Of a stretch of 64,000 bases of DNA, positions 35,468 through 44,560 are shown piece after piece. The notes under the pieces are model-generated. The model was given only the letters and a program-made list of their open reading frames with translations, was not told where the DNA came from and ran no database searches. The position numbers were made by a program, and so were the translations under genes. Numbering within the stretch: position 1 is the stretch's first letter; every line of letters starts with the position of its first letter. The stretch is from Ochrobactrum sp. RH2CCR150 (GTDB lineage: Bacteria > Pseudomonadota > Alphaproteobacteria > Rhizobiales > Rhizobiaceae), in NCBI GenBank assembly GCA_014138095.1, contig JACGXE010000006.1:124001-188000 (forward strand), given 5' to 3'.

Positions 35468-35815
35468 TGCGTCTCCCTCTCGGCCTGACTTCCGCAGAAT
35501 TGTGCGGGGGAGCGGAAGCGCCGTGATGTTGTCTCACGTCGCCTCTTTACAGGGCTGGCTGGCGGGGCGGTCATTCATGCTCGGTTGCGCAGCAACACTT
35601 TATTGGCCAGCCGCTTTCGCGGCTGCATCGTTCCCTGAACAACGCCTGAAGCAAAACCGCCGATCCGTTTGCAGCACCTTTTCGGTGCCTTGCCGGACCT
35701 TCCCATTGGCGACGCTTTCAGATGGCAGAAAAAATTCCGCGATTACAAATTATAATTTTTAAATCCGGAAGAAATTATATATATCTTTTAAAATACAGAA
35801 TTTGGAAGCAATTTT
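35468..35815. promoter_or_regulatory. Divergent control region of ABC/dehydrogenase operon and iclR
   Basis: 348 bases without a gene. The half next to iclR is strikingly AT-rich compared with the surroundings and holds the perfect 12-bp palindrome AAATTATAATTT (35747-35758), with the half AAATTATA repeated at 35772-35779. These are candidate IclR sites or promoter elements. The half near the ATPase gene shows nothing I can name. Confidence 0.4.
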
Positions 35816-36652
35816 ATGGATGATATATCAGAGAATTCGAAATCTGGCGCTGCTCTCAACTCAAGTCTGGTGAAGGCAATCCATATTTTGAAAGGTCTGG
35901 CCGCCAGCGCCGAGGACGGCGTGCGGCTGATCGATCTGGCCCGCGATCTCGAATTGAGCCAGCCATCCACCCATCGTCTGCTGAAGACGTTGATTGCCGA
36001 AAACCTTGTCGAGCAAATCGCTGACAAGAAAGCCTATCGCCTGTCACTGGAGTTTTTCGCCATGGCGGCGCAGGCCCGGCAACGCGACGGAATACTGAAT
36101 ATTGCGCGCCCGTCGCTCCTGCGGCTGTCGACCACGTTCAACGATACGGTTTTCCTGCTGGTGCGCAGCAATTTCGATGCTGTGTGTCTTGATCGCGTCG
36201 AGGGACCGTTTCCGATCCGCTCCTATACCGGCGATATTGGCGGCAAGGTTCCGCTTGGTATCGGCCAGGGCAGTCTCGCCATTCTCGCCTTCCTGCCGGA
36301 AGAAGAGCGCGAGGCGATCATCCGCTTCAACATGCCCCGCATTCTGGATAAGTCCACCATCGACGAAGTTGATCTGCGTATCCTGATCGATGACGTGCGA
36401 AAGACAGGTGCTGCAACCTTCAACTTCAATATGATCGACGGCATGGCCGGTGTCGGCGTGCCCATTCTCGACCATAGCGGTGAAGCCGTGGCGGCCTTTA
36501 GCGTTGGCACGCTGGCCTCACGCCTGACCGAACAGCGGCTGCAAACAGTTGTCGAACTGCTGAGCCGGGAAGCGGCAATCATTTCCCACAAGATCAGCCC
36601 GTTCGATCCCAGCCTGCGCCAGCCTAATCAGGCGCTGGCAAATCGCAGATAG
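35816..36652 (+). CDS. IclR family transcriptional regulator
   Basis: 278 residues. N-terminal winged helix (HILKGLAASAEDGVRLIDLARDLELSQPSTHRLLKTL, about 20-60) and C-terminal IclR effector domain (about 85-255, GKVPLGIGQGSLAILAFLP, GVGVPILDHSGEAVAAFSVG). GGAAG lies before the ATG. Divergent from the PotABCD-like/opine dehydrogenase operon and the obvious candidate for its control; the effector should be the imported compound or its product. Confidence 0.9.
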   Translation: MDDISENSKSGAALNSSLVKAIHILKGLAASAEDGVRLIDLARDLELSQPSTHRLLKTLIAENLVEQIADKKAYRLSLEFFAMAAQARQRDGILNIARPSLLRLSTTFNDTVFLLVRSNFDAVCLDRVEGPFPIRSYTGDIGGKVPLGIGQGSLAILAFLPEEEREAIIRFNMPRILDKSTIDEVDLRILIDDVRKTGAATFNFNMIDGMAGVGVPILDHSGEAVAAFSVGTLASRLTEQRLQTVVELLSREAAIISHKISPFDPSLRQPNQALANRR

Positions 36653-36664
36653 CGGTTACAAGCC

Positions 36665-37621
36665 TTACTGGGCGCGGCGCACGGTTTCAGACGGAAGATA
36701 ACCGAAACGTTGGCGGTAATCGGCCGAGAACAGGCCCATATGGTTGAACGCCCAGGCCATGGCGATGCGCGTAATATCGCCGGGTCCGGCATATCCGCGG
36801 GCAAGCTCTGCATGCACCTTGTCCAGCCGCATATTCTTGAACACGCCGAGCGGCGTGTTGCCCCGGACACTGCGGAAGGTGCGGTGCAACGTGCGGGCGC
36901 TGGTGCCCGTTGCGTCGACCAGCTCCTGCAAGGTCAGTTGCTTGTCGAGATTGTCGAGCATGAATTTTTCGGCGCGCTGGACATAGCTCGGCACCGCACT
37001 CATCAGCGGTCTTGCGCGCGGCTGCGTATCGAGCGCCGCCGCAAGCGACGCCATCAGGCTGTCTTCCAGCCGCTCCGACAGACCGCCATGGAAGAAGGCT
37101 TCCTTGTCCTTCTCGATCTCGTTCATGACGAAATGCGCCAGCTGATAGAAGGCATGGCCAACCGGCGTATCAAACGAGACGACGCGCTTGTTGTGGGTGA
37201 ACTGCTCGATGAATTCCTTGCCGCCCAGAATATCAATCTGGGTATCGTTCAGGCTGAAAATCAGCATGCGCGTGGACGGGTGAAACTCAAGATCGATTGC
37301 CGAATGCGCATCAACCAGCTGGGCATTCATGCCCGACTGATACAACAGCTCGTCACCGCGCCGGTCGCGTGAAACGAAGATGCCCTGCAACGGAACCTGC
37401 AACAAAGTCATATCGTTATGCGCTTCGACTTCGATGCGGGCGTGGCCGCCAATGCGGATTGCCGTCAGGCCGAAGGGCCGCATGCGCCCATGGGCAACTT
37501 CCGTGCGATAGGTCCGGCTGGATTTCTTCGAGATGCGGCAAGGCCGGAGCAACCCGGACATGGTGTCCTGAAACGAATCGATGGACGGCGAAAGCCGGTG
37601 CATATAGCTCGTAGTCGGCAT
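36665..37621 (-). CDS. AraC family transcriptional regulator
   Basis: 318 residues from ATG at 37621, which has GGGGA 8 bases upstream; a Met at 37654 has no ribosome binding site. The N-terminal effector domain (about 20-200) is of the AraC-binding-like type used by regulators of aromatic catabolism. The C-terminal HTH (YVQRAEKFMLDNLDKQLTLQELVDATGTSARTLHRTFRSVRGNTPL) is standard. It is divergent from the FAD monooxygenase gene of the aromatic island and shares its control region. It ends 12 bases from the convergent iclR gene. Confidence 0.88.
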   Translation of the reverse strand: MPTTSYMHRLSPSIDSFQDTMSGLLRPCRISKKSSRTYRTEVAHGRMRPFGLTAIRIGGHARIEVEAHNDMTLLQVPLQGIFVSRDRRGDELLYQSGMNAQLVDAHSAIDLEFHPSTRMLIFSLNDTQIDILGGKEFIEQFTHNKRVVSFDTPVGHAFYQLAHFVMNEIEKDKEAFFHGGLSERLEDSLMASLAAALDTQPRARPLMSAVPSYVQRAEKFMLDNLDKQLTLQELVDATGTSARTLHRTFRSVRGNTPLGVFKNMRLDKVHAELARGYAGPGDITRIAMAWAFNHMGLFSADYRQRFGYLPSETVRRAQ

Positions 37622-37656
37622 CACGATATTCCCCGTATCTCGTTTAGAGAGCATTT

Positions 37657-37674
37657 TATTTTAAGATTAAAGTA
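37657..37674. promoter_or_regulatory. Copy 1 of the TATTTTAAG-type operator
   Basis: TATTTTAAGATTAAAGTA is a near-palindrome matching TATTTTAAGCTTAAAATA at 58137-58154 in 16 of 18 positions. It lies in the 214-bp gap between the AraC gene and the FAD monooxygenase gene. Confidence 0.6.
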
Positions 37675-37835
37675 TCATGCCGTGGCGAGAGCGCAAGCAC
37701 CGTGAAAATTTTGCCCAAAAGCGCGTTTCTGGCGGTTTCCTGTTAGGAATGGCGATTTGGTGATAGACAGCACCGTTCCCGCTTTTATCGTTGGTCCCAG
37801 GCGCCAGAGAGCAGCCACGAAAAAGGGAACCGCGA

Positions 37836-39089
37836 ATGAAAGCGATTATCGTCGGAGGGGGCATTGGCGGCCTCACCATGGCACTGATGCTGCATGCACG
37901 AGGCATTGCCTGCCAGATTTTCGAAGCAGCACCGGAAGTCCGCGAACTGGGCGTTGGTATCAACGTCCTTCCGCACGCCATCCGCGAACTGGCTGAGATC
38001 GGTCTTCTGCCAGCACTCGACGCCACCGGCATCCGCACCCGCGAGCTGATTTACGCCACACGGCAGGGCCAGGAAATCTGGCGCGAACCCCGCGGCGTGG
38101 ATGCAGGCTATGATGTGCCGCAGTTTTCCATCCATCGCGGCTATCTGCAGAAACTGCTTTATGATGCCGTGATCGAACGTCTCGGCCCAGACGCTATCGT
38201 CGCCAACCAGCGCTGCGTCGGCTATGAGCAGAACGAAGGTTCGGCGACAGTGCATTTCGCTGAAGGGTCGAAGATCGCCTCGGCAACCGGCGACATTGTC
38301 ATCGGCGCGGATGGTATTCACTCCGTCATCCGGCATCAGATGTTCCCGAACGAAGCCGGGCTTAAATGGAATGGCGTCATGATGTGGCGCGGCGCAGTTG
38401 AAAGCGATCCGTTCCTTGACGGCCGCACCATGATCGTTGCAGGCGGCTTCACCTATAAGCTGGTGCTTTACCCCATCGCCAAGGGCACCACGCCCGGCAA
38501 AATTCTCAACAACTGGGTCGTCACCTATCGTCCCGGCGCCGACGGTTCGCCTGCGCCGAAGCGCGAGGATTGGAGCCGTCGCGGCACGCATGAAGAGCTG
38601 ATGCCGCATGTCGAAAAGTTCGGCATCAATGTCGTGGATCTTGCCGCGCTGGTGCGGGCAACCGATACGTTCTTCGAATATCCCATGTGCGACCGCGATC
38701 CCGCGCGCTGGTGGACCGATGGCCGCGTGGCGCTGATCGGCGATGCCGCCCATCCGATGTATCCGGTCGGGTCCAACGGCGCGAGCCAGGCCATCATCGA
38801 CGCCCGCACGCTGGCCGATCATCTGGCCGTCGCCGAACACGGTCGCGCGGCACTTGCCGCCTATCAGGCCATCCGGCTGCCCGCGACAGCGGAAATTGTT
38901 CGGCTCAACCGGCTGGGCGGCCCGGAAGGCGTCATCGATGAGGTCGAACGTCGCGCACCGTCCGGTGTTGCCGATCTGGACGGCGTCATCAGCTTTGCCG
39001 AACGCGAGGCGATTGTTCGCGGCTATGCCGCAAAGGCGGGCTTTTCAACACAGCAGGTCAACCGGGAAGTGGCTCGAGCCTCGGCCTGA
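37836..39089 (+). CDS. PhzS-like FAD-dependent monooxygenase
   Basis: Group A aromatic hydroxylase-type flavoprotein, 417 residues. N-terminal GGGIGGLTMALMLHARGI binds FAD; GDIVIGADGIHSVIR is the DG motif; GDAAHPMYPVGSNGASQAI (about 301-319) is the second FAD/NADH motif. It looks most like phenazine monooxygenase PhzS and related flavin-dependent oxidoreductases acting on fused N-heterocycles. AAGGGA precedes the ATG at 37836. It heads a run of plus-strand genes including a cupin and an ABC importer. A nitrogen heteroaromatic substrate is plausible, given the 2-aminobenzoyl-CoA genes downstream, but unproven. Confidence 0.85.
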   Translation: MKAIIVGGGIGGLTMALMLHARGIACQIFEAAPEVRELGVGINVLPHAIRELAEIGLLPALDATGIRTRELIYATRQGQEIWREPRGVDAGYDVPQFSIHRGYLQKLLYDAVIERLGPDAIVANQRCVGYEQNEGSATVHFAEGSKIASATGDIVIGADGIHSVIRHQMFPNEAGLKWNGVMMWRGAVESDPFLDGRTMIVAGGFTYKLVLYPIAKGTTPGKILNNWVVTYRPGADGSPAPKREDWSRRGTHEELMPHVEKFGINVVDLAALVRATDTFFEYPMCDRDPARWWTDGRVALIGDAAHPMYPVGSNGASQAIIDARTLADHLAVAEHGRAALAAYQAIRLPATAEIVRLNRLGGPEGVIDEVERRAPSGVADLDGVISFAEREAIVRGYAAKAGFSTQQVNREVARASA

Positions 39090-39115
39090 AACCTGCACCT
39101 GAATAGTTTCTAAAC

Positions 39116-39158
39116 GCGCATCTTTTCCGAAAACCGTTTCACACTTTTCGGGATGCGC
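39116..39158. repeat. Brucellaceae-type intergenic palindrome
   Basis: GCGCATCTTTTCCGAAAA pairs with TTTTCGGGATGCGC, the left arm having a 4-base insertion. Same build as the element at 20050-20096. Confidence 0.65.
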
Positions 39159-39178
39159 TCACATGAAAGGGAATCCAA

Positions 39179-39625
39179 GTGACTGATCTTCCAGCTGGCG
39201 TTACCAAATCCGGCTCCTCCGTCGACGGTGTTGTCTGGCACATTCTGGGCCAGACCTATGTGCCCAAGCATGTCTGCGAAAGCTCCATGTCGTGGCATGC
39301 AACCTTCCCTCCCGGCACCTTCGTTCCGCCGCATATCCACACCACGCAGGAAGAATTCATCTATGTGCTGGAAGGCCGCCTCGACCTGCTGCTCGACGGC
39401 AAGGATGCCGTTGCCGAAGCGGGTGATCTCGTCTGCCTGCCGCGCAACGTGTCGCACGGCATTTTCAACAAGTCCGAACAGCCGGTGAAGTGCGTTTTCT
39501 GGGTTTCGCCGACCGCAAAACTCTGGGACCTGTTCGTTCGCATCAATAATGTCGGTGATCCGGCTGAAATAGTTCGCGTTGCACCGGCTCACGAGGTTGA
39601 ATTTTTGCCCGCGCCAGCAGAATAA
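39179..39625 (+). CDS. Cupin domain protein
   Basis: Single-cupin protein, 148 residues, starting with GTG at 39179 after AAAGGGAATCCAA. Cupin motif 1 is PPHIHTTQEEFIYVLEG (two His and a Glu as metal ligands) and motif 2 is GDLVCLPRNVSHGIFN (third His). Relatives include small dioxygenases and isomerases as well as non-catalytic binding proteins. It sits 89 bases after the FAD monooxygenase and ends at a hairpin. A role as a ring-cleaving or hydroxylated-product-processing enzyme is possible; not assigned. Confidence 0.85.
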   Translation: MTDLPAGVTKSGSSVDGVVWHILGQTYVPKHVCESSMSWHATFPPGTFVPPHIHTTQEEFIYVLEGRLDLLLDGKDAVAEAGDLVCLPRNVSHGIFNKSEQPVKCVFWVSPTAKLWDLFVRINNVGDPAEIVRVAPAHEVEFLPAPAE

Positions 39626-39633
39626 TGCATCCG

Positions 39634-39665
39634 CCCGGCAGATGTATGGGAGTACATCTGCCGGG
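39634..39665. terminator. Hairpin after cupin gene
   Basis: CCCGGCAGATGTA and TACATCTGCCGGG are perfect 13-bp arms around TGGGAG, 8 bases after the stop codon. Only a short AT stretch follows, so termination strength is uncertain. Confidence 0.7.
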
Positions 39666-39670
39666 TATTA

Positions 39671-39719
39671 AGCATTTCCAGCAAAAGCGTTTCGCGGTTT
39701 TGTGTCGGGCAATGCGAAA
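39671..39719. repeat. Partial copy of AGCATTTCCAGCAAAA repeat
   Basis: AGCATTTCCAGCAAAAGCG...CGGTTTTG...AATGCG matches the first half of the full element at 52704-52807. It lies before the binding-protein gene of the aromatic importer. Confidence 0.65.
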
Positions 39720-39761
39720 GAAAAAGAAAACAGAGCAAAAATCTGCAATCGAGGTGGAACA

Positions 39762-40931
39762 ATGAAAATTTCGACGAAAGCAGCACTGGCGCTGCTCGCC
39801 GCAACCATGTTGAACGGAACCGCGCAGGCCGAAGACGGCAAGATCAAGATCGGTTTGATCTATACGCTAAGCGGGCCATCGGCCTTGCTGGGCGAACAGT
39901 CCCGCGACGGTTTTTTGCTCGCCATGGACAAGCTGGGCAACAAGCTCGGCGGCCTCGATGCTGAAATCATCGTTCAGGACGATGAGCAGAAGCCGGATAT
40001 CGGCGTCAACAAGGTCCAGCAGATGATCCAGCGCGACAAGGTGGATTTCGTCATCGGGCCGATCTTCTCCAATGTCCTGAACGCCATCGTCAAACCGGCA
40101 ACCGAATCCGGCGCATTCCTGATCTCGACCAATGCAGGCACGTCCAATCTGGCCGGCAAGGACTGCAACCCCAATCTGTTCGTGACGTCCTATCAGAACG
40201 ACCAGATGCATGAAGTTTCCGGCAAATATGCCGAAAAGCAGAACTACCAGCGCGTGTTCCTGATCGCCCCGAACTATCAGGCAGGCAAGGACGCGCTCGC
40301 CGGATTCAAGCACTCCTATAAGAACCAGGTCGCACAGGAAATCTATGTACCGCTCGGCCAGCTGGATTATTCGGCGGAACTGGCGCAGATCGCCGCTGAA
40401 CAGCCGGATGCGGTCTATGCCTTCCTGCCCGGCGGCATGGGTGTGAATTTCGTCAAGCAGTATCGTCAGGCCGGCCTTGAAGGCACGCCATTCCTCTCGG
40501 CATTCACCGTGGATGAGACGACCTTGCCTGCGCAACAGGATGCAGCGGTTGGCTTCTTCGCCGGTTCGAACTGGGCGCCCGATCTCGATTCCGCACCGGC
40601 CAAGGAATTTGCCGCCGCCTATGAAGCCAAGTTCAAGCGCATTCCGGCAACCTTTGCCGTGCAGGCCTATGATGCTGCCATGCTGATCGACGCGGCGGTC
40701 AAGCAGGTCAATGGCAATCTGGCCGACAAGGACGCCTTGCGGGCCGCCATGAAGGACGCGAAATTCACCTCGCCGCGCGGTGAATTCAGCTTTGGCGACA
40801 ACCACTTTCCGATCCAGAATTTCTACCTGACCAAAGTCGTCAAGCGCGATGACGGCCAGTTCGCCACGTCCTACGTTGAAACGGTCTTCAACGACTACAA
40901 GGACAACTACGCAGCTGAATGCAAGATGTAA
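39762..40931 (+). CDS. Branched-chain/aromatic-type ABC substrate-binding protein
   Basis: Periplasmic type I binding protein (LivJ-like, Peripla_BP_6), 389 residues, with signal peptide MKISTKAALALLAATMLNGTAQA. Mature features are IKIGLIYTLSGPSALLGEQSRDGF and DFVIGPIFSNVLNAIVKPATE. GAGGTGG precedes the ATG at 39762. Many homologs in degradation clusters bind benzoate-like acids rather than Leu. Its place between the FAD monooxygenase/cupin and the aryl-CoA ligase suggests uptake of an aromatic acid such as anthranilate. Confidence 0.9.
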   Translation: MKISTKAALALLAATMLNGTAQAEDGKIKIGLIYTLSGPSALLGEQSRDGFLLAMDKLGNKLGGLDAEIIVQDDEQKPDIGVNKVQQMIQRDKVDFVIGPIFSNVLNAIVKPATESGAFLISTNAGTSNLAGKDCNPNLFVTSYQNDQMHEVSGKYAEKQNYQRVFLIAPNYQAGKDALAGFKHSYKNQVAQEIYVPLGQLDYSAELAQIAAEQPDAVYAFLPGGMGVNFVKQYRQAGLEGTPFLSAFTVDETTLPAQQDAAVGFFAGSNWAPDLDSAPAKEFAAAYEAKFKRIPATFAVQAYDAAMLIDAAVKQVNGNLADKDALRAAMKDAKFTSPRGEFSFGDNHFPIQNFYLTKVVKRDDGQFATSYVETVFNDYKDNYAAECKM

Positions 40932-40990
40932 CCCGGTGGAAGAAGGGCGCTCCGATGAGCCCAGTCTTCTCAATTTCCAAGTCTGAAACA

Positions 40991-41017
40991 GTTCACGCCA
41001 GCCCGTCTGGCGTGAAC
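40991..41017. promoter_or_regulatory. Intercistronic hairpin after binding-protein gene
   Basis: GTTCACGCCAG and CTGGCGTGAAC are perfect 11-bp arms around CCCGT, in the 120-bp gap before the permease gene. Such hairpins often stabilise the binding-protein message relative to downstream genes. Confidence 0.6.
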
Positions 41018-41051
41018 CGGGCTTCAGTACAACGAGTTCCGGACATCCCCC

Positions 41052-41978
41052 ATGCTCAATCTTTTTCTGCTGCAGTCCCTTAACGGGATTCAGTTTGGCA
41101 TTTTGCTCTTTCTCGTCGCCGCCGGGCTGACGCTGATCTTCGGCGTCATGGACCTCATCAATCTGGCGCATGGCGTTCTTTATATGGTCGGGGCCTATCT
41201 GACTGCGAGTTTCACTGCCATGACCGGCAGTTTCTTCTATGGCATCCTGATTGCCCTTCCCGTCACGCTTGTCATCGGCATCGTGCTGGAAGTGCTGGTC
41301 TTTCGACGATTATACGAACGAAGCCATCTCGATCAGGTTCTGGCGACATTCGGACTGATCCTGATTGTGAATGAACTGGTGAAGATCATCTGGGGTGCAG
41401 CACCGCTCAGCGTGCCGATGCCCGAATCCCTGTCCGGCTCCATCCAGCTGTTTGGAAACCTGCGCTATCCCGTATATCGCCTGCTGATCATCGCGGCTGG
41501 CCTTCTCACAGCGGCAGGCCTCTATGTCCTCGTCAATCACACGCGCATCGGCATGCTGTTGCGTGCCGGAGCAACCAATGGCGACATGGTCTCGGCTCTC
41601 GGCATCAATATTCGCCGCCTGTTCATGGTGGTGTTCGGATTGGGCGCGATGCTTGCAGGCTTTGCTGGCGGCATGGTCTCCCCCATCCTCTCGGTCGATC
41701 CGGGCATGGGCGATTCCATCCTGATCCTCACCTTCGTTGTCATCGTGATCGGCGGCGTCGGTTCGGTGCGCGGCGCTTTTGTTGCGGCCATCGCTGTCGG
41801 CCTCGTCGATACGCTCGGCCGCACCTTCGGGCCGATGCTGCTCCGCAATCTGCTTGATCCTGCCGCCGCTTCCCAGATGGGCCGCACGCTGGTGCCGATG
41901 CTCACCTATATTCTGATGGCAGCCGTGCTCTATTTCCGCCCGACCGGCCTCTTCCCGGCACAGGGAGGAACGCGATGA
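41052..41978 (+). CDS. Branched-chain-type ABC permease (LivH-like)
   Basis: Inner-membrane permease, 308 residues, about eight hydrophobic helices. Family segments are NGIQFGILLFLVAAGLTLIFGVMDLINLAHG and GGVGSVRGAFVAAIAVG. Overlaps the next permease by 4 bases. Confidence 0.92.
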   Translation: MLNLFLLQSLNGIQFGILLFLVAAGLTLIFGVMDLINLAHGVLYMVGAYLTASFTAMTGSFFYGILIALPVTLVIGIVLEVLVFRRLYERSHLDQVLATFGLILIVNELVKIIWGAAPLSVPMPESLSGSIQLFGNLRYPVYRLLIIAAGLLTAAGLYVLVNHTRIGMLLRAGATNGDMVSALGINIRRLFMVVFGLGAMLAGFAGGMVSPILSVDPGMGDSILILTFVVIVIGGVGSVRGAFVAAIAVGLVDTLGRTFGPMLLRNLLDPAAASQMGRTLVPMLTYILMAAVLYFRPTGLFPAQGGTR

Positions 41979-42988
41979 GCGAGATTACCCATAACAGCGC
42001 CCGCGATACCGCTATGCCGGAAAAGGCCAAAAACCGACCGTCGCCTTTGCTGGATGCGGGGCCGTGGCTGGTCTTCGCCGCCTTTGCAATCGTTCCGCTT
42101 CTTGCGTCCGCTCTCGGCGACAGCTTTCTTCTGGTGATCGTCACCCGCATCATGATCTTTGCGCTGGCAGCGCTTTCGCTCAACTTCATCATGGGTTACG
42201 GCGCGCTCGTCTCGTTTGGTCATGCGGCCTATATCGGGATCGGCGCTTATGCGGTCGGCATCCTGTCCAGCTATGGCATTGATGATCTGATCCTTCAGCT
42301 GGTCGCGGCTATTGTCGCCGCGGCGATCTTCGCCTTCGTCACCGGCTATATTTCGCTGAGAACCAGCGGCGTCTATTTCATCATGATCACGCTGGCCTTC
42401 GGACAAATGGCCTTCTTCTTCATGGTGTCCCTTTCCGCCTTTGGCGGCGATGATGGAATGACGCTGTCGTCGCGTTCCACGCTGTTCGGCAATACGCTGC
42501 TTTCCGGCAATCTGGTGCTGTTCTATTTCGTGCTGGCGCTGCTTGTCGGGGCGTTTCTCGTCTTTCGCATGCTGGTGCATTCAAGGTTCGGTCGCGTGCT
42601 GCGCGGAACGCGGGATAATCCGGTGCGTATGCGCGCCATCGGCTTCTCGCCGTTCTCGTTTCAGCTCACCGCCTATGTCATCGCCGGTGTGGCGGCGGCC
42701 ATTGCAGGTGTTCTGCTGGCCAACCAGATCCAGTTCGTTTCGCCTGCCTTCATGAGCTGGCAGCGCTCCGGTGAGTTGATCGTCATGGTGGTGCTGGGCG
42801 GCATGGGCACGCTGATCGGCCCTGTCCTCGGCGCAACCGCCTTCATCGTGCTGGAAGAAGTACTCGCTCACTTCTCCGAGCACTGGAAACTCGGCCTCGG
42901 CCTTTGCCTCGTTCTCGTCGTGCTGTTCAGCCGCGACGGTATCGGCGGGCTGATCCGCAAGCTGCGTGGAGGTTCCGATGTCGGATGA
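41975..42988 (+). CDS. Branched-chain-type ABC permease (LivM-like)
   Basis: Second permease, 337 residues. A polar N-terminal tail (about 1-25) is followed by helices with LNFIMGYGALVSFGHAAYIGIGAYA and GGMGTLIGPVLGATAFIVLEE, typical of LivM. Overlaps both neighbours, so the transporter genes are tightly coupled. Confidence 0.92.
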   Translation: MSEITHNSARDTAMPEKAKNRPSPLLDAGPWLVFAAFAIVPLLASALGDSFLLVIVTRIMIFALAALSLNFIMGYGALVSFGHAAYIGIGAYAVGILSSYGIDDLILQLVAAIVAAAIFAFVTGYISLRTSGVYFIMITLAFGQMAFFFMVSLSAFGGDDGMTLSSRSTLFGNTLLSGNLVLFYFVLALLVGAFLVFRMLVHSRFGRVLRGTRDNPVRMRAIGFSPFSFQLTAYVIAGVAAAIAGVLLANQIQFVSPAFMSWQRSGELIVMVVLGGMGTLIGPVLGATAFIVLEEVLAHFSEHWKLGLGLCLVLVVLFSRDGIGGLIRKLRGGSDVG

Positions 42989-43733
42989 ACTTCTTCAGGT
43001 CAATGACCTGCACAAAAGCTTTGGCGCGCTTAAGGTCACGGATGGGGTCAACCTGACCGTCAAACGCGGCGAGATTCACGCGCTGATCGGCCCGAACGGT
43101 GCTGGAAAGACGACGCTGATCCACCAGCTTTCGGGCAATCTGAAAAGCGACCGTGGCTCGGTGATTTTCGATGGCCGCGACATTTCCAGTCTCGCCATGC
43201 CCAGTCGCGTTCACTTAGGCCTTGCACGCTCGTTTCAGATCACCTCGGTTCTGGAAGGCTTCAGCGTGCTTGAAAATGTTGCGCTGGCCGTTCAGGCGCG
43301 ATCAGGCTCAAGCTTCCGCTTCTTTCAGGCGGCGAGTAAGGAAGCCGGGATCAACAAGCAAGCCATGGCAGCACTCGCCCGCGTGCGGCTGGACGACCGT
43401 GCCCATCGCCGGGCCGGAGCGCTTTCTCATGGCGAAAAGCGCCAGCTTGAGATTGCCATCGCGCTTGCCACCGAAGCACAGATGCTGTTGCTCGATGAGC
43501 CACTGGCTGGCACCAGCCACGAGGAATCCGTAGTGCTGGTCGAGTTGATGCGCTCACTGCGCCAGACCCATACGCTGGTTCTGATCGAACATGACATGGA
43601 CGCCGTTTTCTCACTGGCTGATCAGGTGAGTGTGCTTGTCTACGGGCGCGTCATCGCATCGGGAACACCCGCCGCCGTGCGCTCCGATCCGGATGTGCGC
43701 GCCGCCTATCTCGGTGAAGAGGAGGCCGCATAA
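42978..43733 (+). CDS. Branched-chain-type ABC ATPase (LivG-like)
   Basis: ATPase of 251 residues. Walker A GPNGAGKTT, signature region ALSHGEKRQLEIAIALA, Walker B MLLLDEPLAGTS, and switch His LIEHDMD. ATG at 42978 lies 5 bases after GGAGG and within the end of livM; a Met at 42966 is less likely. Confidence 0.92.
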   Translation: MSDELLQVNDLHKSFGALKVTDGVNLTVKRGEIHALIGPNGAGKTTLIHQLSGNLKSDRGSVIFDGRDISSLAMPSRVHLGLARSFQITSVLEGFSVLENVALAVQARSGSSFRFFQAASKEAGINKQAMAALARVRLDDRAHRRAGALSHGEKRQLEIAIALATEAQMLLLDEPLAGTSHEESVVLVELMRSLRQTHTLVLIEHDMDAVFSLADQVSVLVYGRVIASGTPAAVRSDPDVRAAYLGEEEAA

Positions 43734-44431
43734 TGCTGAAAGTCGAAGGGCTCCAGAACGCCTATGGCCAGTCCCGCATTCTCTTCGGCATCGACTTTGA
43801 AGTCGGTGCGGGAGAGGTCGTTACGATCCTCGGCAGAAACGGCATGGGCAAAACCACAACCATCAAGTCGATCTTCGGCTTGCTGCCGCCCAAGGGCGGC
43901 AAGGTTTTCGTCAATGGCCAGGATGTTACCGGCAAACCGCCCCATGCGATTGCACGCGAGGGGCTAGGGCTGGTGCCGGAAGGGCGGCAGATATTTCCAA
44001 CGCTCAGCGTTGAGGAAAACCTCTTGGCCACCCGGCGCTCGGATGCCCGCTCGTCCAAATGGACGCTGGAGAGCATCTATCGGATGTTCCCGCGCCTGAA
44101 AGAGCGGCGGCGCAATATGGGCAACCAGCTTTCCGGCGGTGAGCAGCAGATGCTGGCGGTTGGGCGCGCGCTGATGACCAATCCGAAAATGGTCGTGCTG
44201 GATGAGGCGACCGAAGGATTGTCGCCGCTGATGCGCGAAGAGATCTGGTCCTGCCTGCGCAACATCAAGGATGAGGGTGAAGCGATCCTCGTCATCGACA
44301 AGAATGTCGATGCGCTGGCGCGCTTTGCAGACCGTCACGTGGTTATCGAAAAAGGTCGTGTGGTGTGGAGCGGCGACAACGCTGCGCTGTTGAACACCCC
44401 GGAGATCAAGGAACGTTACTTGCACGTTTAA
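43733..44431 (+). CDS. Branched-chain-type ABC ATPase (LivF-like)
   Basis: Second ATPase, 232 residues. Walker A GRNGMGKTT, LSGGEQQMLAVGRALM, Walker B MVVLDEATEGLSP. Its start shares one base with the LivG-like stop (TAATG). The full five-gene importer ends here, 129 bases before the CoA ligase. Confidence 0.92.
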   Translation: MLKVEGLQNAYGQSRILFGIDFEVGAGEVVTILGRNGMGKTTTIKSIFGLLPPKGGKVFVNGQDVTGKPPHAIAREGLGLVPEGRQIFPTLSVEENLLATRRSDARSSKWTLESIYRMFPRLKERRRNMGNQLSGGEQQMLAVGRALMTNPKMVVLDEATEGLSPLMREEIWSCLRNIKDEGEAILVIDKNVDALARFADRHVVIEKGRVVWSGDNAALLNTPEIKERYLHV

Positions 44432-44560
44432 TCGAGAGCACATCACATCCCCGAGAAGATGTGCGTGAAAACAAATAGTTAGGACGACCTCGACGGTTCA
44501 GCTCTCACTGAAACGCTTGGGCAGTCGAACGCAAATGACTGGCATTGACAGGAGAAGAGC
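44432..44560. other. Spacer before CoA ligase with degenerate repeat
   Basis: Contains AGAGCACATCACATCC... and GCGTGAAAACAAATAGTTAGGACGACCT, which resembles a decayed copy of the full repeat at 52704-52807 (GCGTAGAAACAAATAGATAGAGCGG). AGGAGAAGAG just before 44561 is the ribosome binding site of the ligase gene. Confidence 0.45.

Noticed and set aside
39867-41171. 434-residue open frame on the minus strand
   Set aside because: Antisense to the ABC binding-protein gene and crossing into the permease gene; composition is not protein-like.
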